Shown: piece after piece, positions 22,601 to 34,423 of the stretch
Layout: every line of letters starts with the position of its first letter
How positions within the stretch are numbered: the stretch's first letter is position 1
Assembly (NCBI GenBank): GCA_010015655.1
Contig: ML976672.1
Coordinates: 554,493 to 618,492, forward strand
Source: Bimuria novae-zelandiae CBS 107.79
Taxonomy: Eukaryota; Ascomycota; Dothideomycetes; Pleosporales; Didymosphaeriaceae
Reading direction: 5' to 3'
Length of the DNA stretch: 64,000 nucleotides
The notes under the pieces: generated by a model
What the model was told of the DNA's origin: nothing
Databases searched by the model: none
Seen by the model: the letters and a program-made list of their open reading frames with translations, nothing else
Program-made: the position numbers and the translations under genes

Positions 22601-24850
22601 TTATAATAAGCCTACTAAAGTAGGCTAAGGCCTCCTTTTACTAGCTAAAAGAGAGCTTCATGCGAGGGCCCTTACTAGCCCACTTTAACCCTAAAAGACC
22701 CTTAAGAGTAGAAACTAACGCTTTAGGTTTCGCGATCTTAGGTATCTTAAGCTAACTATAACTAGACAAACATAGGAAGCTATAATAGTACCTAGTTACT
22801 TTTTATTTGCGTAAGATAAACTAGGTAGAACGAAACTATAACACGCATAATAGCGAGTTACTAGCAATTATTAAAGCTTTTAAGCATTAGTAACACTACC
22901 TAGAGGGTGTTAGCGAGAAGGTTAAGCTTCTAACTAATTATGCTAACTTATAAGGGTTTATGTCTATAAAAGTCCTAACTAAATAATAGGCAAGATAGGC
23001 CGAATAGCTCGCAACGTTTAATTTTAAAATTAAACACTATTTAGGAAGGATAAATTCCGCTAACAGACTATTATAGAGACCTAACTACGAGTTAGAGGAG
23101 GAAACAAGCTTAGGCGGGACAGGTAGTTCCTAGTAAAGACTCCTTAAGGCCCTATAGCACAAGTTATAGCTAAAAGGCGACGCTTCGGACAAAGCAGGCG
23201 TGGCAGGCAGCCTATAGCCACCAAAGTAGGCAGGAAGCCCTAGACTAGTGGCAGCGACAAGGGTCGCTAGACCTAAAACGTTAGTAACTAAGGAGGCGGC
23301 GGTAAACGATTTAGCAAGCGCTTACCCTATAGTAGAGCTATTAAAGAAAAATAGCTAGGGGGACAAAACTGCAGAACAAATCCTCTAGTACCTTTAAGGG
23401 CTAGAGATGGCAAAGCCGGAATGGCTAAAGCGCTAGATAATTGGACCAGCTAACCTATTACGGTACGAGAATAGGCTATACGTGCCACCTCTAGTAAGGG
23501 TATACGTCTTTTAATAATACTATAATAACCCCCTCGCGGGCTATTTTAGCTTTGCTAGAACCTTAGAGCTAGTGCTACAGGAGTTCTAGTAGCCTGGTGT
23601 CTAATAATACGTAAAGGACTATATCTAGACCTATTAAGCGTACTCTAGGGTAAAACCTGTCTAATACGCAACGCACGGCCAACTTAATAGCCTACTAGTC
23701 CTAAAGGGTATCTAGGAGGACATTACTATAGATATAGTAATAAATCTATCTAAGAGTAAATCTAGAGCCTATCGTTATAATAGCATCTTAGTAATTATTA
23801 ACTAGTTTTCTAAGATGGCATACTACATCCCCACGCGAAAGGACCTAAAGGCAATAGAGCTAGCTAAGGTCTTTAAAAGAGAGGTTCTGCGCCTACACGG
23901 CCTTCTAAAGTTAATAGTTATAGATAGAGGCAGCCTATTTATATTAGCTTATTAGAGCACCTTTACTTAATATTTAAGAACTAAGTAACTCCTCTTTACT
24001 ACCTTCCACCTATAGACAGACGGATAGATAGAACGATAGAACTAAATACTTAAATAGTACCTTCGAGTGTTCTGCAACTACGAATAATCTAATTAGGCGG
24101 ACCTTCTATTTAAAGCAGAATATTCGTACAACAATAGTATCTATAGCTCTATAGAAGTGTCGCTATTTATTGTAGTGTACAGCCTAAATCTACTAATAGT
24201 AGGCCTGCCCTAAGAAGTATAGCTGCGCGGGTTGGTACCTACGGCAAGGGCCAGAGCGATAGTTCTAGCCCAGACTAGGGCCCAGATAACCTAAGCGATC
24301 CTCAGGGCACAGGCGTACTAGGCGACGTGGTATAATAGGAAGTATAAGGCCTAAACCTTTATAGTAAGGGACATGGTATACCTCAACGCCCGCAACATAC
24401 GGTTAACTAGGCCTAAAAAGAAACTTAACTATAAGTTCTAGGGTCCCTATAGGGTAAAACGGCAGATTAATTAACAGGCATATAAGCTAGAGCTGCTAAA
24501 GGACTTTAACATTTACCTAGTGTTCCATGTGTCTCTCCTAAACTAGGCAGCCCTAAAAGGACTACTATAACAAGAGCAAAGCCCGCCTAAGGTTATTATA
24601 CTATAAGCAGGGGAGGATATATACCTAATTAAAGGAATTAGATCTAGGGTACTCTAGGACGGAGAATGGCTGTATAAAGTTAAATAGAAAGGATATAATA
24701 GCGATAAGAACTAGTAGTTATCTGCAGAGGAGATCTCTAAAAGGGCGATAAAGCAGTTCCTAAAGGGCTTAGACAAGGAGACTAAAGGTCGCCCTAGACT
24801 AGAGCCCAAGAGGCGGGGTTGCCCCCCTAGAGAAGGAGGAAGATAGCACT
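19700..24850 (+). pseudogene. Element D gag-pol
   Basis: Gag comes first, with a decayed zinc knuckle near 20981 (CFYYYKLGYYKASC; Tyr where Cys and His are expected). Next is protease (ALVDYRAKANFVS near 21230). RT follows: [38 protein letters not shown] and YLDNILIYS with Asn for the second catalytic Asp, near 21900-22260. Then RNase H (LAIIKAFKH). Integrase has NPLAGYFSFARTLELV, ITIDIVINL and FHLQTDGQIER. The terminal chromodomain-like block is GEDIYLIKGIRSRV with WLYKVK-KGYNS near 24610-24720. Order and motifs are complete for a Ty3/gypsy chromovirus, but dozens of Gln and Trp codons are now stops. It cannot make protein. Confidence 0.9.
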
Positions 24851-25184
24851 CGATAGTAATTAGTAATAGATTACCCTAGAGAGTACACTTTATAGGCTAC
24901 GAAATACTAGAATAAACAAGATAGAGGATTCTTAAATAGACTAAAGACTAGAATAAGCTATCTAGGCCTATTCACGCCTCTCGGGGCCTAACAGAGGCTT
25001 ATAAGCCTATTTGGACCGTACCTAACGCGATTATAGTTAACTAAAACCTAACTAAAACTGCCTAAGGGTATAGAACGTGAATAAAATCTAGACACTATTA
25101 ATAGGGGCAGGAATCCCTAGATCGTACTAGATAACTCTCTTAATTAGTTAAGGGCTTAAACTTATAGGCTTGCTAGAAAGTCTC

Positions 25185-26241
25185 TTAACTACCCTTACTC
25201 TTAATCTTCTTCTTTACTTCCTCCGCGAGGAAGTCTAGCGTGGCTAGGACACTAGCCTTAAACGCTAACTACCCTAAATTAGTATTAATAACCTAGGATT
25301 AGGGTCGAGAACTCTTACTAATTTAGGAGCAACCTTCTTGCGCCTAGGGGTAAGAGCACTAGCAGTAACTAGGGAGGTTAGACTACCCCCCTTTATAGTA
25401 GAAGCTTTCCTCTTCTGCTTCTCCTTAATAGAGAGGCCTACCACCGGAATAATCTCCTTAGGAGGCTAGGTGTTATAACCTAAGTAGTAGGGGGTTAATA
25501 GGTTTCCGCAGAATTTGGATCCGGTGGCCCTATGCGACTTAGTCTAGATAACCCTTAACTATACTAAATAACACTTATATAATAATATTACTCTATTCTA
25601 TCTCTAGTACCTGCGCGGTGGCCTTTACTAATGCCTTATCTAATCTAAAGAGGTTAATCTTATCGCATATATACGTATTAATTTAGCTTAAGCGTAGCAT
25701 AAGGGTAATTAGGGCATTTAACACGTTCTCTAAGTTATCTTTAGGTATCTACTACTAATTAGCCTCGAAACCTCTACATAATCCTTAAAGCGCTAACTTA
25801 CCTACTAATAATCCTTACTACTGCTATAGCAGGTATTATAGCGGCAGATTAAATTATAGTCCTCTAAATCTATTAGGCTAAGATTAACATACCCTGCCTT
25901 AGACTAGACACGACGCATCTCCTTAACCTAAAACTAGCAGAGCTTTATCTTCTTATAATTAGACTACTTAAGGCTATTTAAGATAATAGGAAGGTAGGTA
26001 TAGTATAGGTTAATAGAACTAACTACGCTCGCACGCGCCTTATTAACTAAGGCCTTAAAGATAGTGTTTACGGTACTTATAGTACTAAATAGCGTAGGTA
26101 TGTCTAGATAAAGTCCGAAGGTTGCTAAAGAGGGCGGTAGAGAAGTAACAAGTATAGGGATAACTTAGCAGGCCTATACTAGATTAGTCTACCTTCACGA
26201 CCCCCAAATTTAGAGCGGCTAGGTACCGAAATAGGGGGCAT
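25185..26241 (-). pseudogene. Antisense accessory gene of element D
   Basis: Minus-strand coding remnant opposite to gag-pol, from ATG at 26241 to TAA at 25185. The frame shifts more than once. Readable stretches are FSTISTVNTIFKALVNKARA, GYVNLSLIDLEDYNLICRYN, IPKDNLENVLNALITLMLRL, DKALVKATAQVLEIE, IKEKQKRKAS and the terminal LAFKASVLATLDFLAEEVKK. It is longer than the antisense frames of B and C and begins 231 bp inside the 3' LTR. The frame shifts could be decay or introns. No known domain recognised. Confidence 0.6.
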
Positions 26242-26471
26242 CTAGGGTTAGGCACCCTAGACTACTATAGATCGGCCAGGTCGTACTTACGGGTTAGGGA
26301 GCCTCCGGGATAAGGTAAGCCGCTAAGTAGAGAGTAAGAATAAGGGTTTTAGGCCTTAGTATAAGCCTAAGATTTAGCTTACGTTATTAGCTTACGTAAT
26401 ACGCGAGGCCTAATTAGGCTAGTTATTACGTGCTTATTCTCGCGATCGAGACCCTTAAAGAAAAGAGCCTT

Positions 26472-26644
26472 TGTCACGAGTCGTAGGTCGAGGGCCCTCG
26501 ACGGCCCTAGTCCGCTCTAGACTAGCGCTATCCGGGCCTTCCGCCTATCTACTTCCCTCGCCGCAGCCCTTCTCTTCCCTCTCTAAGGGATCGCCTTAGT
26601 ACTGTGGATAGACTGAGTCGCCCGTAGTCAGGGCGCTTTTTACA
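26472..26644 (+). repeat. 3' LTR of element D
   Basis: 173 bp from TGTCACGAG to TTTTTACA, followed by the TSD ATGGG. Near-identical to the 5' copy. Confidence 0.93.
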
Positions 26645-26649
26645 ATGGG

Positions 26650-27005
26650 CACTTGTAGCTTGTATCAGGAGTGCGCCCTCTGAGCGTAGCGTACATGCCT
26701 GCGTGCTTAGTTGTTTGGCCGAGCTGCGCGAGCCAGCGAGCGTATCCTTCTAGAGATAGAGTTGCTACTGCGCCTGGTCGCGATAGGTTATCAAGCTCTC
26801 TCTAAGCCCACTCATGGTTGTATCGTGATGCTGAGCGTAGGAAATCCTTTATCAGCAGCGTACCCTTTATCTCTAGGAGATCTAGGAGCACAGCGTTGGC
26901 GTGTGCGCGGTTCCATTCGGATAGCCATTTAGTTATGTCTATTGTTCTGCTGCTCTGTGGGCGTAGGGTGACCTCTCTGTATGTATATCGTACCTGCTCC
27001 TTCTA
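26650..27005. other. RIP-free patch, no gene recognised
   Basis: About 360 bp of ordinary composition (many CA, TG and GC) between element D and AT-rich DNA. It is the pre-insertion continuation of 19390-19454. Two short overlapping frames (26711-26932 and 26818-27006) have no recognisable motif and no support. It could be a remnant of unique host DNA or an undamaged element end. Confidence 0.35.
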
Positions 27006-27547
27006 ATTATTATTACTTAGATAGAAATTATTCATAAGTTCTCTAATTAGCGCCTATAGCGTTTACTACTAATTTAACTATAGTATTATAAGCTCTAGCC
27101 TTTATAAATTAACTATAGTATAGACCTAATTTTAAAGTACCTAAAACTTTGTTATAAGCTAACTATAAATAATAGACTCTAGCTTATAGTACTTAAGCTA
27201 TTATATATAAAGCTTACCCTTAATATTTATGTCTAGTAGCTCTAAAGCCTAGTTATATATATTTATCTATTTAGAAGACTTAAAGTTAATATAACTTTAT
27301 ATCTTTTAAACTTTCTTATAGTACTTACGCTACGCGTACTAAGCCAGGAATAAATTATAATTTGTAAATTAGTTACTTACTAGGAGCTTTATAGTAATTA
27401 TTATATAGTTTAGCTTTATTATAGGTTATAAGCGTCAAGACGTAAGCGTAAGAATAATAAAAATTAAAAAATAATTTACTACTATAATTATTAGCTAAAA
27501 TAAAATAAGTATATTATAAAGCGTTATAAAAGTACTAGGCTTATAAC
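27006..27547. other. AT-rich decayed sequence
   Basis: TA-rich, stop codons in all frames; no motif recognised. Confidence 0.4.
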
Positions 27548-27719
27548 TATATCGCATAGTTACAACGATTAGGGAGCTTAAAAATAAAGTCTATTAAGGA
27601 GAGGAAGCTCTACAACGACTAGCTATTTATAAGTTTAGGGGATCGCATGCTTGGCTACTTGGCTACTCGGCTTAACCCTAGCTAGCGTAGAAAGCTCTAG
27701 CAAGGTGCCTTTTGCAATA
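27548..27719. repeat. 172-bp dispersed repeat, copy 2 (LTR-like)
   Basis: Matches 11904-12075 end to end (GTTACAACGATTAGGGAGC, GTCTATTAAGGAGAGGAAGC, ACCCTAGCTAGCGTAGAAAG). Ends TTTTGCAATA. Flanking ATAAC (27543-27547) and ATAAT (27720-27724) could be a TSD with one C-to-T change, which would make this a solo LTR. Confidence 0.55.
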
Positions 27720-27754
27720 ATAATTAACTAAGCTAGATAGGTACCTAGTAGATC

Positions 27755-28269
27755 TATTATAAGGGCTCTACGTACCTAAGCCTAGTCTAGGTTAGGGGAG
27801 GATAGGTTAAGGGTGGAGTGCCTTACGGATATTTAGTAGTTAAAAGCTAGAAATAGCCACGAGGTAGATCTTAAGAATAATTTAATTCTATAATAAACTA
27901 TAGAATAACTAACTAGTAGATTTACCAATCTGTTATAAAAAATATACTTATAGTATATTAAGTTAACTACAAGGAGTAGGAGAAGTATAAAGAAATTATT
28001 AAACTATATATTATCTATTCTAGTCCTTGCTATTATCTAAATTACTATCGTAGTCTTACTAAGCTATTATAGTCCCTAGGACTTTCGTAGTCCCTTAGAC
28101 TTTTATAGTCCCTTAGACTTTTCGCTTATACAAGACTATATTATATAATTACTAATTTAAGCTACTCTATATCTTCGTGTATTCCCGTAACCTAATTATT
28201 TTACTAATAATTACTTTTTTAGCGTAATTATCTAATCTCCTTATTTTTATAGGGTTTATAATTATAATA
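27755..28269 (-). repeat. 3' LTR of element B
   Basis: 515 bp, starting TATTATAAGGGCTC (TGTTACAAGGGCTC after RIP) and ending TTATAATA. Contains three copies of an 18-bp unit, TAGTCCCTAGGACTTTCG-like, at 28070-28123. The partner LTR has four units and is exactly 18 bp longer. Confidence 0.88.
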
Positions 28270-28420
28270 CTATCCCCCCTCTTAAGGTTATTATCTTAAT
28301 ATCTTACTTTTTTACTTTATTATATTATTAGTATATAATTATTAATTTATATAAAGGTGCGCGTCATTACGTCTTAAGATAGGTTATAGCCTCTTCTTAA
28401 TTTTCCTTACCTTACTAACT

Positions 28421-28834
28421 ATGCTAAAAGCTCCTTACTTGTCTATTATAATTCGTCGTGCCCGTGCGGAGAAGGTAGAATCTTAGGGTCTAAAGATAAT
28501 ATCTAGTTATAAGCGCTACTAGAAAATAAAGTTATATTACTTTATAGATACTACTTTCGGGGAGTGTGCTAGCTGTATTTCTGTCCACACTCCGTGTAGC
28601 CTGTGGGTTCCTGAGAAAGATTGGGAGCGTGTTTAGAGGGAAAAGCGTAAGAAGCGTCTAGAGCTCCTTTACGTAAAAGAGTTAGCTACTTGCCTCGAGC
28701 GTAAGCTAGCTAAAGTAGAGGAGAAAGTGTATAACTATACTTAATATAATTAGCGTATTACTAATACAATAAAAGCTTTAAAGAAGGAGGATCTAACGGG
28801 TATAGCTACTATTAATACTTATAAACTATCGTGA
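28421..28834 (+). pseudogene. Antisense accessory ORF of element B, CxxC-containing
   Basis: A 138-codon frame opposite to gag-pol from ATG 28421 to TGA 28834, interrupted only by TAG and TAA. It starts MLKAPYLSIIIRRARAEK. A Cys cluster, ECASCISVHTPCS, suggests a small zinc or disulphide site. It is followed by a charged helical region (REKRKKRLELLYVKELATC, ERKLAKVEEKVYNYT) likely to be a coiled coil. It begins 152 bp inside the 3' LTR, the same geometry as in elements C and D. The patch 28560-28640 keeps normal composition. Family not recognised. Confidence 0.62.
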
Positions 28835-28949
28835 CTCCCACCTTTAAAGGCTAACTTAAGCTAGTTATAAGCTAAGCCTTTTTTATTTAATTTTAATTTT
28901 ATTTTATTCTTTAATATTTCTTTCTTTTTAAATTTACTATTTAGCTTTA

Positions 28950-31900
28950 GTAGAACTAGTCTTCCCTTCTTTTAAGATAAAAGTCCCTTTTTACCTTTTT
29001 ATAGTTTACAAGGTTTTCTTTTAGTTTTTAGGTATTATATTATTTAGGCTATCCTTTCTATTTTGCTAAGTATTTTTTATTAACCTTAGACTATTTTGAG
29101 GTCCTTAATTTTTTTAATCTTGTACTTGTCGTCTTCGAGATCTAACTAGGTCGTAATTAGAGCATTTAGTAATACTAGTTTTAATAATGATTTATAAAAT
29201 ATTAGATATATCTTTGTACCTATTAGTAGAAGTAGTTTAGTTATAATAGATTCTTTAGTTTCTTATACTTTAAAAGGGCCTTCTTAGAGGTAATTTAGTT
29301 TTCTACTAGGTCGTTTTATCCTTAGAATTTTTTATAATAGGAAATATTTTTTAAGGGTTAGTTCCTTAATCCTTTACTTATTTACGTTTCTATATACTAT
29401 AAGAGCTTTTTAGGTAATTTATTCCCTTAAGACTTTATAAAGTTTCCTTATCTTTTAAGTCTTATCTTAGGCTTTTATAAAAAATACTTTCTATATCTTG
29501 CAGATTTTAGCAAGTAATTAGCTTATATCTATAGTTAGCGTAGTGTAGGGAATATCACGTTGTTTCTAACCTTATGCTATTATATACTAGCTAAGCTATT
29601 AGTAGTAATTCTACCTAATTATCCTATTATTTATTAACGTAGAATTATAGGTACTATTCTAGGGTCTAATTCGTACGTTCCGTTTATCTATTAGTCTAAA
29701 AATAAAAACTTGTCGAGAGCTTCTTATTAACACCTAGGGCTACTATAAATATATTTTAGTATTTTAACGTAAAGAACTTGTCTCTATTAGTAATAAATTC
29801 TTTTAGTAGTCTATATTTTATAAACACTATATTATCTACTTTATAGGCTAGTTCTTTTGCCGTTATAAATTCTTCTATAGGTCTAAACTCAGCTATCTTA
29901 GTTTAGCGATCCACTATTACTATAATAGTGTTATATATTTATTTTATTTCTGGCTGTGGCAATCTCGAAAGCTTTACTATAAAATCTATTATTACACTCT
30001 ACTCTAGTTATTTAGCTACTTTTAGTAGTTATAATAGTTTATAGGGCTTATATTTCTTTAGCTTATTTTTATAGCATGCTAAATAATTACTTATAACTTT
30101 AATTGCCACCTACTTAAGTTTAGGGATAGTATATTTATTCGCGATTTAACACGTTATTTTTTTAATACTTAGGTGTCCCTATTCTCTAAGCTTATGTAGT
30201 CTTTAACTTAGGGTTTCTTTATACCCTAGTCTTATAATAAGTCTGTTTTGATAATCTCGTCGTGTTTAGTTAATCCCGTCCTAGAATACATCGTATTCCT
30301 CTCGTTATTCTGTGGTGAGTTAACTATACTCCTAGAAGTTATATACTTCTAGTTTAGTGTAATATAGACTAGCAGCGCGGACCTTAATTATTAATTAATT
30401 ATACTTAATAGTTCTATTATTTCTTACCTGTAATACTATATTATATAGCTCTAGGTTATCCTTAATAAGGTCTAATTTTCTACTTAAGGCGTCCGCTGCG
30501 CCGTTAAGCGTTCCTAGTTAATAGTATATAGCGAAGTTTGCTAAAAATTTAGCTTATTATACCTATCTTTAGTTAAGCTTCTTAGTTATTATAAAGCTAG
30601 TAAGGTTTTAGTAGTCTATTTACACCTTTATTTTAAATCGTGCTCTAGTAAGGTAAACTTCTTATTATTTAAAGGCGTCTACTATCCTAAGTAATTCTTT
30701 ATTATAAACGTTATAATTAAGTTCTGCTCCTAAGAACTGTCTTAAATAGAAGAATACTAGTCTCTATTTGTTATCTTTATATTATTATAAGAGTATCGCT
30801 CCTAGTGCGTAATCTAATATATCTATCTTTATCCTTATAGGTCTTCTTAGATAATGCATCTATAATAGTAGTACTTATAAGAAAAGTATTTTTAATTTCT
30901 TAAAAGCTTCTTTAACTTCTTTTATAAAGCCTATCTACTTATCCTTTTTCGTAAGTTTTATTATTAGTATTATAGTCTTAGAGTAGTTCTTAATAAATTT
31001 CTAGTAGAAGTTAGTAAACCCTAGGAAGGACTAAATGTCTTTTACTAACTTAGGTTCTAGCTATTTCTATATAGTAGTAATATTTTTAGGGTCTATAGCC
31101 ACACCTTCCCTTAAGATAATAAATCCTAGGTACACTGTATCCGTGACGTGAAATTTGCATTTTTCTAGATAAAAAAGTAACTAATATTTTTTTATTTTTT
31201 AAGTACTTTTTTTATATATTTCTTATATTCTTTAAGTCTTCTAGTGGAATAGATAAGTACGTCGTTAAGGTAGGTAGTATAGAATATGTTTAAGTATTTA
31301 TATAGTACTTTATTAATTAGCGTCTAAAACGTCGCAGGCGCGTTTATTAGTCTAAAGGGTATTACTTAGTACTTATATAGGCTATATTAGATCCTAAACG
31401 TAGTTTTCCACTCGTGTCTCCTAGCTATTTATATGTAGTAATATGTATTACGTATATTAAATTTTGTAAACTACTTAGCTCCCTAGAGTCTATTTATTAG
31501 CTCCGTGATTAAGGGTAGTAAGTACCAATTTTTAATAGTAGCTTTATTTAGCTATCTATAATCTATATAGAGTCGCAGCTTGCCGTTCTTCTTAGGTACC
31601 TAAAGTATAGGAAAAGCCACCAGGCTTTAACTTTCTTAGATATACTATTTTGCTAGGTTCTTCCTTAAGTAATCCTATACTTCTTTTTTCTAGTCTATAG
31701 ATATGAGTTGTAGTTATCCTAGGCGTAGTTTTATGCCCTCTACTAAAGGTATTTTATAATTTTATTTTTAGTATTCTAGTAGTTCTTCTCCTTTAATTTC
31801 TTCGAAGAGTTCTGTATATTTTTAATATTTTAGTAAAATAGTAATAACTTTTACCTCTTCTTTTAGGCCTAAGTATTATACCTATATTAGTCTTGCCTAG

Positions 31901-32500
31901 CCTAGATTTTCTTCTATAACTCTTATATTTTTAGTAGCTAAAAGTTATATAGCTTATCTTTTAACCTGTCCTACTAAGGTATCTAGAGTTGATAAGTGTA
32001 TCTTTTATAATTTACGTACTTTAGTAACTTTTAATATAAGTTTTTAGCTAAGTAGTGTCTTCCTTTGCTAGTCAATAATTGGGTTTATTTTAGAAGCTAA
32101 TTATAGCTAATAATTACTTTTACACTTCTAAGTTCTATTATTATAAAGCTATATTAGCTTTAGAATCTATTTAGGCTAATAAGTAATAGCGTTGTTTTAA
32201 GGCGTAGATAGCCTTTGCTATATCCTTAGGATATTATCCTATTTACTATTTTTACTTATACTAGTGTTTCCTTATTCTAGTATAGCAGGTTATATTTTTT
32301 TATTATTTTTAGGGATATTAGATATCTAGTCGCTTTAGGGTCTATTAGCGCTATTACTTAGTAACTACTAATTATAACTTCTTTAGTTAGTTATAGGTTG
32401 CTTATGCCTATTTCTACCCTTTTTACCTTTATAGTCGCGCCTCTACTAGTAAAGTCCTTTGCCTAGTAGCGCTCTAGTTTTCTAACTTATTATTAGCTTG
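28950..32500 (-). pseudogene. Element B pol: protease, RT, RNase H, integrase
   Basis: On the minus strand the protease remnant ALIDPKAT (for ALIDSGAT) lies near 32350. RT has GKLRLYIDYR-LNKATIKN and LITELINRL near 31600-31470. Integrase lies at about 30120-29560: VISNYLACYKNKL (zinc-site Cys), VIIDFIVKLSRL, FITNRDKFFT and FQTNRQTERTNQTLEQYL. Order and spacing fit Ty3/gypsy. Stops at Gln and Trp codons are frequent. Confidence 0.85.
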
Positions 32501-34400
32501 TTCTGCAGCGTCCTAGGAAGCCTTTACTTTTTTTTTTACCTAGGTTCGTGTAGCTTCCTTTATCTCTAGGTTAGTTTTAGTCTTCCTCTTTCACTTTTAG
32601 TATAGTAATTTATAGGTGCTTTTAGCATTTTTAATTTACTACTTTTCTTCCTTTTAAGGTTCTTTATATCTCCTATATCCCGTAACTAAATATTTTGAGG
32701 ATTTTAGATCTCTGTGCAATAGTGTCGTTTCTAATATTATTATTTATTCTTTTTAATATAGGTGTGCTAAGTAATCCCTATTATAGCCTAGTTACCTAAT
32801 TTAGTATAGGTGCTTAGGGCTGGTGTCCTTTGTTTATTAGTTTCCTATAGTTATTGCTAATCCTATGTCTATGCCTTTAGGGTACTAGCCTGTGGCTTCT
32901 TTATGTGCTTTATGTATTTAACACTTTTACTATTTTAATTCTTTATAGTATCGTGCTTATTTGTTAGGGAAATGTTTATAGCATTTTATTATTAGTTTAT
33001 AATTATTAATAAACTTATAGTTAGGGTCTTTTAGTAATATCGCTACTAGTTCCCTTTTTATCTTATGTAGTTAATGATCCTCCTTATTATAAAGGAACTA
33101 GGCTACTTGCTTATATTATTGTTAAATTCTTATATACTATTCTAGTATTATCACATTTCCTTAGTATTTAGTAATAATTTTATAAGTTAAAGTAGCCTTT
33201 AGCCCCTTAAGCTTAGTCTTTTGCGTGTAGTCCTTAGGTATATGTATTTAACTATTATATACCTAGTAGTTTCCTTCTACTATTTAGAGAAAGACCTCGT
33301 ACTCTTATACTATCCTTTATTCTGTTTCTTTTAGTGTCTCTAGAACTTCGAGTCCTATATTAAAAACGTTATCTTTATTTATTTTAGTGGAATAGGTGTT
33401 AGTGTCCGTAATGGAGCTATTACTACTTAGATAATTTACATTTTCTTACTTTACCTATTATTATTTTTTAAATAATTTCTTTAAAAATAACCTTTTTCCC
33501 TGCATCCTAAGCATTCTTTTTCTTTAAAGCGTTATTTTGATTCTTAGTTAAATAGTCTATCCTTACGGTCCTTTTACCACTTCCTAGGATTCTATTCTTA
33601 AGCTTTATTAGCTATTATAATATCCCTATCGCAGTTCTTTTAAAGTCTCTAGCTCCTTTTAATATTAGGTTAGATGTAATTGCCTTCTCGCTTTTCTAAT
33701 TATTATTTATATAGCTAGTTTTATAAGTTCCTCTAGGTCGTCTGCTACGTTACAGTAGGTAAGCTTATCTTTAATACTTTCCTTTAGTCTATTATAGTAG
33801 GCTGCCCAAAGTGGGACGTTATCCTAATTAATCTTAGCTTAGAGGCGTCTAAAATTAGCTATATACGTACTAGCTAATTTTATTTATTTAAGCGTCTATA
33901 TCTTACGTTAGGCTTATTTTTCCTTATTACCTTCTCTAAATATATTCTAGATTTATTCCTTAAAGGATGCCTAGTCCTTAAACACGTTTTTAGTTTTATT
34001 ATTATATTCCGCGATATTATCTTCGTTCGTTAAGTAATCCTTAATATAGGGTTATAGCTATTTAGCTATCTTGCCTTTTATATATATGCCTGCTGCTAGG
34101 GATTTTGCCTGCTCTATTCTAAAGATATCCTTATTATATTAGTAGTATAGTTTTATATTTATAAAAAAAAGCCTTAAGTCCTTCGCTTTTACCTTTATAA
34201 ATTTTAAAAACCTTAAAGGATATCATTCCTGTAGTTATAGTAACTAAAACATAATTTATTAGTTTATCTAGCTATTCTTTAAGCTACTATATTTTATTAG
34301 CCTAATTAGCTAATACTATTGTAGTATTTATAGTTAGTCTAAAAGCTACGCTTCCTATTAAAACCCTTACTATTATAGCTATTATAGCTATTTTTATTAT
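32500..34400 (-). pseudogene. Element B gag region
   Basis: Position between 5' LTR and protease makes this gag. The sequence is so RIP-damaged that I could read only short helical stretches and no certain zinc knuckle. Confidence 0.5.
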
Positions 34401-34423
34401 TTGGAACCTTTAGGTAGTTAAAG

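Larger units (their letters stand above)
19460..26644 (+). mobile_element. Complete Ty3/gypsy element D with chromodomain
   Basis: Full-length element with 173-bp LTRs (19460-19632, 26472-26644), TG...CA ends and the TSD ATGGG at 19455-19459 and 26645-26649. Plus-strand gag-pol ends in a chromodomain-like segment, which places it among chromovirus-type gypsy elements. A purine-rich tract (AAAGAAAAGAG) precedes the right LTR. An antisense frame fills 25185-26241. The interior has many RIP stops. Confidence 0.95.

Noticed and set aside
26711..27006. Two overlapping short plus-strand ORFs
   Set aside because: No motif, no intron or start context, no second copy; open only because the patch is RIP-free.
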